From: Gnetum montanum
Taxonomy: Eukaryota; Streptophyta; Gnetopsida; Gnetales; Gnetaceae
Reading direction: 5' to 3'
Length of the DNA stretch: 64,000 bases
NCBI GenBank assembly: GCA_015680685.1
Contig: MNCI01004353.1
Coordinates: forward strand, 363,220 to 427,219
Below, one piece after another: positions 61,655 to 64,000 of the stretch. A program made the translations under genes and the position numbers. Within the stretch, counting starts at the first letter, position 1. Every line of letters starts with the position of its first letter. A model generated the notes under the pieces. It saw only the letters and a list, made by a program, of their open reading frames with translations. It was not told the DNA's origin and searched no databases.

Positions 61655-61990
61655 ATTTTGTAAGTTGTGTCAACACATAGTCAGCTTCATCAAAGTAGTA
61701 GCATTGACATAGAGGAAATAAATGCACACATCTATTGCATTTAAGGTACCATTAGATCAATAGCATGGTCAAACTCTTGTAATTTCTTCCCTTGAAAATT
61801 AGAATTTATCACTAAGTGCCAACAGTATAAACTAGGTGGATTGTACAAAGTCTTGTTTGAGTGACTATGTACCTAAATATATTTTCATCATGGCAATAGG
61901 ATCTTGATCCATTTATCTTCATTGTAGCACTTGGCATAGTTTAATAATTTTCTTAACTACAGTTTCATTTTAATTGTTTTTTATTTTTCA
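61655..61990 (+). repeat. partial copy of the LTR family
   Basis: Similar to 62715-63045: TGCAATTTCTTCCxxxAAAxT, ATTGTA(C/T)xA, TGTACCTA, CATTGTAGC(A/G)CTT in the same order. It lacks the second half (CACTTGGTAATCC onward). About 1.05 kb separates the two, with an unrecognised AT-rich frame (62014-62295) between. Confidence 0.55.
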
Positions 61991-62714
61991 AGCACTTAGT
62001 TAATTATTTTATATTGAAGAAATTTCAAGTAGTAAAGGAGTTGTTTGGTTATCTTCACTTCACAAAGAAGCAACTAATAAAATTTTTATTTTTGGAAATA
62101 TTAGGAAGTTCTTTACAATTTGGAAAAAATTACTATAAAAGATATATGGAAACTGAGGTTATGTTATGTTCTTTTCAATCTATCAAAAAGCATAGTAATT
62201 CTAGTAGTGCAATTTTGAGAGATGATAACTCAAAAGTTGTTAAGTTTTTGATATTAACATTTTATCCAAACCTTTCCAAAGATATTGGCTTTTAAATAAA
62301 TTTAATATCACATCAAATTGTTGTGTGATGAGGGAGAAATAATCTAATTGTTCACCATCATTTATTCTAGTAAAAATTTAGGATTTAGAGATTTTCCAAA
62401 CTATAAAGCTAATTTTTCCCAAACTGTAATAGATATTTAATTGAAATTTTGGTTGCATGTAGCCACCTATTCTAGCTTTCTAATAAATCTATAATTACTA
62501 AAAAATGTTGTGAAATGACTGAGATATGATCAAAATAGTGAATGTCCTCAATTCTAACTATCCAACTTTCAAGAATAAGCAAATAATAATGAATGATGCT
62601 AATGAATTGATGAAAGATTGACAAATTGATGATGAAATATTCAAATTCATGCTAATTTTATCTTGTTTATTGCATGATAAAAAATTTCAAGAGATGCATT
62701 AGATATTGATAAAC

Positions 62715-63570
62715 AATCAATAAAATAGGCTATGTCAATGCAACCCCATCGACGCGAGCTAGTATGTGTTGATGGAGGTATGTTGACACTGATGCAGTCA
62801 TTACCTATAGAAATGTGCATACCCATCACATTTATGATGCCTTTTGGTCATAGCCTTAGCTAAATTCTTGCAATTTCTTCCGAAAGTTAGAATATTTTTA
62901 CTATGAATGCCTGCAACATGGATTTATGAGATTGTATGACATTTTATTCAAGTGCACATGTACCTAGACACATTTGCATGGATGACAATAAAATCAAAAT
63001 TTCCTATATCCATTGTAGCGCTTAGACTAGCCTAATTCTACTTTTTAGCACTTTACTTATATGTAATTTACATTCCTATTCTTAAGTAACTAATATTATT
63101 ATTCGTAAGCACATAAGTATGAACACTTCCAACATAACATATTAACACTTGGTAATCCTACTAGTGGCTACTTAGTACGCCTAGTAGTATATACTTGGTA
63201 ACCCATAAGCATTAATATAGGTATGGATACTTCATGTTAGGATATTTAGTTAATGAAGTGGTTAATTAGTTAATTAATTTACTTTTAAAATAGTCATTCA
63301 TTTAATTAATTAGCAAATAGAAGAAAAATAATAAAAATAAATATTTTATTCCTCAACCACACTTAACCATACACACAAATAAGCATAAGTATGGATTGTA
63401 AAGACAACAACTTACAACTACATAATTCACTATTTAGGAATATCATCAACTTAGGTAAATAAGTCCATGGAATTCAACTGCATAGTGTGTGAACACTTGT
63501 GATTCATATGGTTGGGCATAGGGACTACCCACCGCCCATCATTGATGTTGTTATGAGGGACTTAATTTAG
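62715..63570 (+). repeat. LTR of the same family as 1142-2090
   Basis: It shares the ordered blocks of the left-end LTR: CAACCCCATCGA-type start, AATTTCTTCC, CACTTGGTAATCCTA, CATGTTAGGA, GGAATTCAACTG, GTGATTCATATGGTTGGG and CCCACCGCCCATCATTG. No gag follows; instead an inverted copy begins within about 50 bp. Confidence 0.6.
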
Positions 63571-63599
63571 CTAAGTGCACTAAGTATTGTTAAATAGTG

Positions 63600-64000
63600 A
63601 ATTTATATAAAATCATTGATGAGTGGCGAGGTACCCCTACACTCAACCATACGAATATGAGCGTTTTCACACGTGATCCAGTCGAACTCCGCAGACGAGC
63701 TAGTTGTGGCATCCAGACAGTTATCCTTAGGTCACAGTTCACTGTCTTCCCACCTAGACTAGTATTATATTTGTCACGTATGGTTTAGTCTAGAGTGAGG
63801 TGTATGATGTGGTTCCTAATCTAACGCTACTCTTGAAGGCAATGGAAAGTAATATTATCTAATCTAGGAGAGAAGGGTGAGAGAATCTAATCTAGCCTAA
63901 GTACGATGAGCATCCGTTCCTTGATTATCTGTACACATCTTGGACTTTGTGCACGAATACCACCGGGATTACCAAGCGCATATCCTAGGTACACTACTAG
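63600..64000 (-). repeat. inverted LTR copy, head to head with its neighbour
   Basis: Its minus strand reads TATTCGTATGGTTGAGTGTA and GGGGTACCTCGCCACTCATC, nearly the end of the LTR at 1142-2090 (closer to it than to the adjacent copy). GGATATGCGCTTGGTAATCC near 63985 matches the family's central block. It runs out of the window. Confidence 0.65.

Overview
The window looks like nuclear DNA of a seed plant with a large, repeat-filled genome. One real host gene is split by GT-AG introns of up to 10 kb, the introns hold old retroelements, and almost everything else is decayed transposon sequence. Giant introns, old Ty3/gypsy copies (Tat-like and chromovirus) and several L1-type LINEs fit a gymnosperm best; that assignment is inference. 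There are no bacterial features, organelle genes, rRNA or CRISPR arrays.

Host gene. A phosphoglycerate mutase-like (histidine phosphatase) gene lies on the minus strand. Six coding exons between 49229 and 23123 join in phase into 693 bp (230 residues plus stop), with every catalytic residue of the family present. Introns 1-5 are 6529, 100, 7638, 1008 and 10139 bp. A 5' UTR intron is likely, and a CpG-richer stretch near 59.6-60.4 kb could be the promoter and first non-coding exon, which would make the gene about 37 kb long.

Layout. 1-3.9 kb: an LTR and a stop-riddled gag on the plus strand. 4.1-5.5 kb and 10.8-12.0 kb: a shared degenerate repeat built on a short motif found in both orientations. 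6.6-7.1 kb: a 30-bp tandem repeat. 7.1-10.6 kb: a minus-strand Tat-like Ty3/gypsy pol. 12.5-15.9 kb: a decayed, intron-containing plus-strand reading frame of unrecognised family. 16-23 kb: AT-rich intergenic DNA with a cluster of GACATC/GATGTC motifs. 23.1-49.2 kb: the host gene. Intron 5 holds a solo LTR with perfect target-site duplication (TSD) and an L1 LINE. Intron 3 holds a complete chromovirus with both LTRs. Intron 1 holds an internally deleted L1 LINE. 49.2-60.2 kb: RTE-type and L1-type LINE fragments. 60.4-64 kb: a tRNA-like SINE relic and LTRs of the family seen at 1.1-2.1 kb, two of them head to head.

Two themes recur. First, the decayed frames are interrupted mainly by in-frame TAG, often at glutamine-like positions and with few frameshifts, as expected from deamination of methylated CAG/CTG and CG sites. 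Second, the L1 family carries a conserved block and a coiled-coil tail after its zinc-binding region, visible in several copies.
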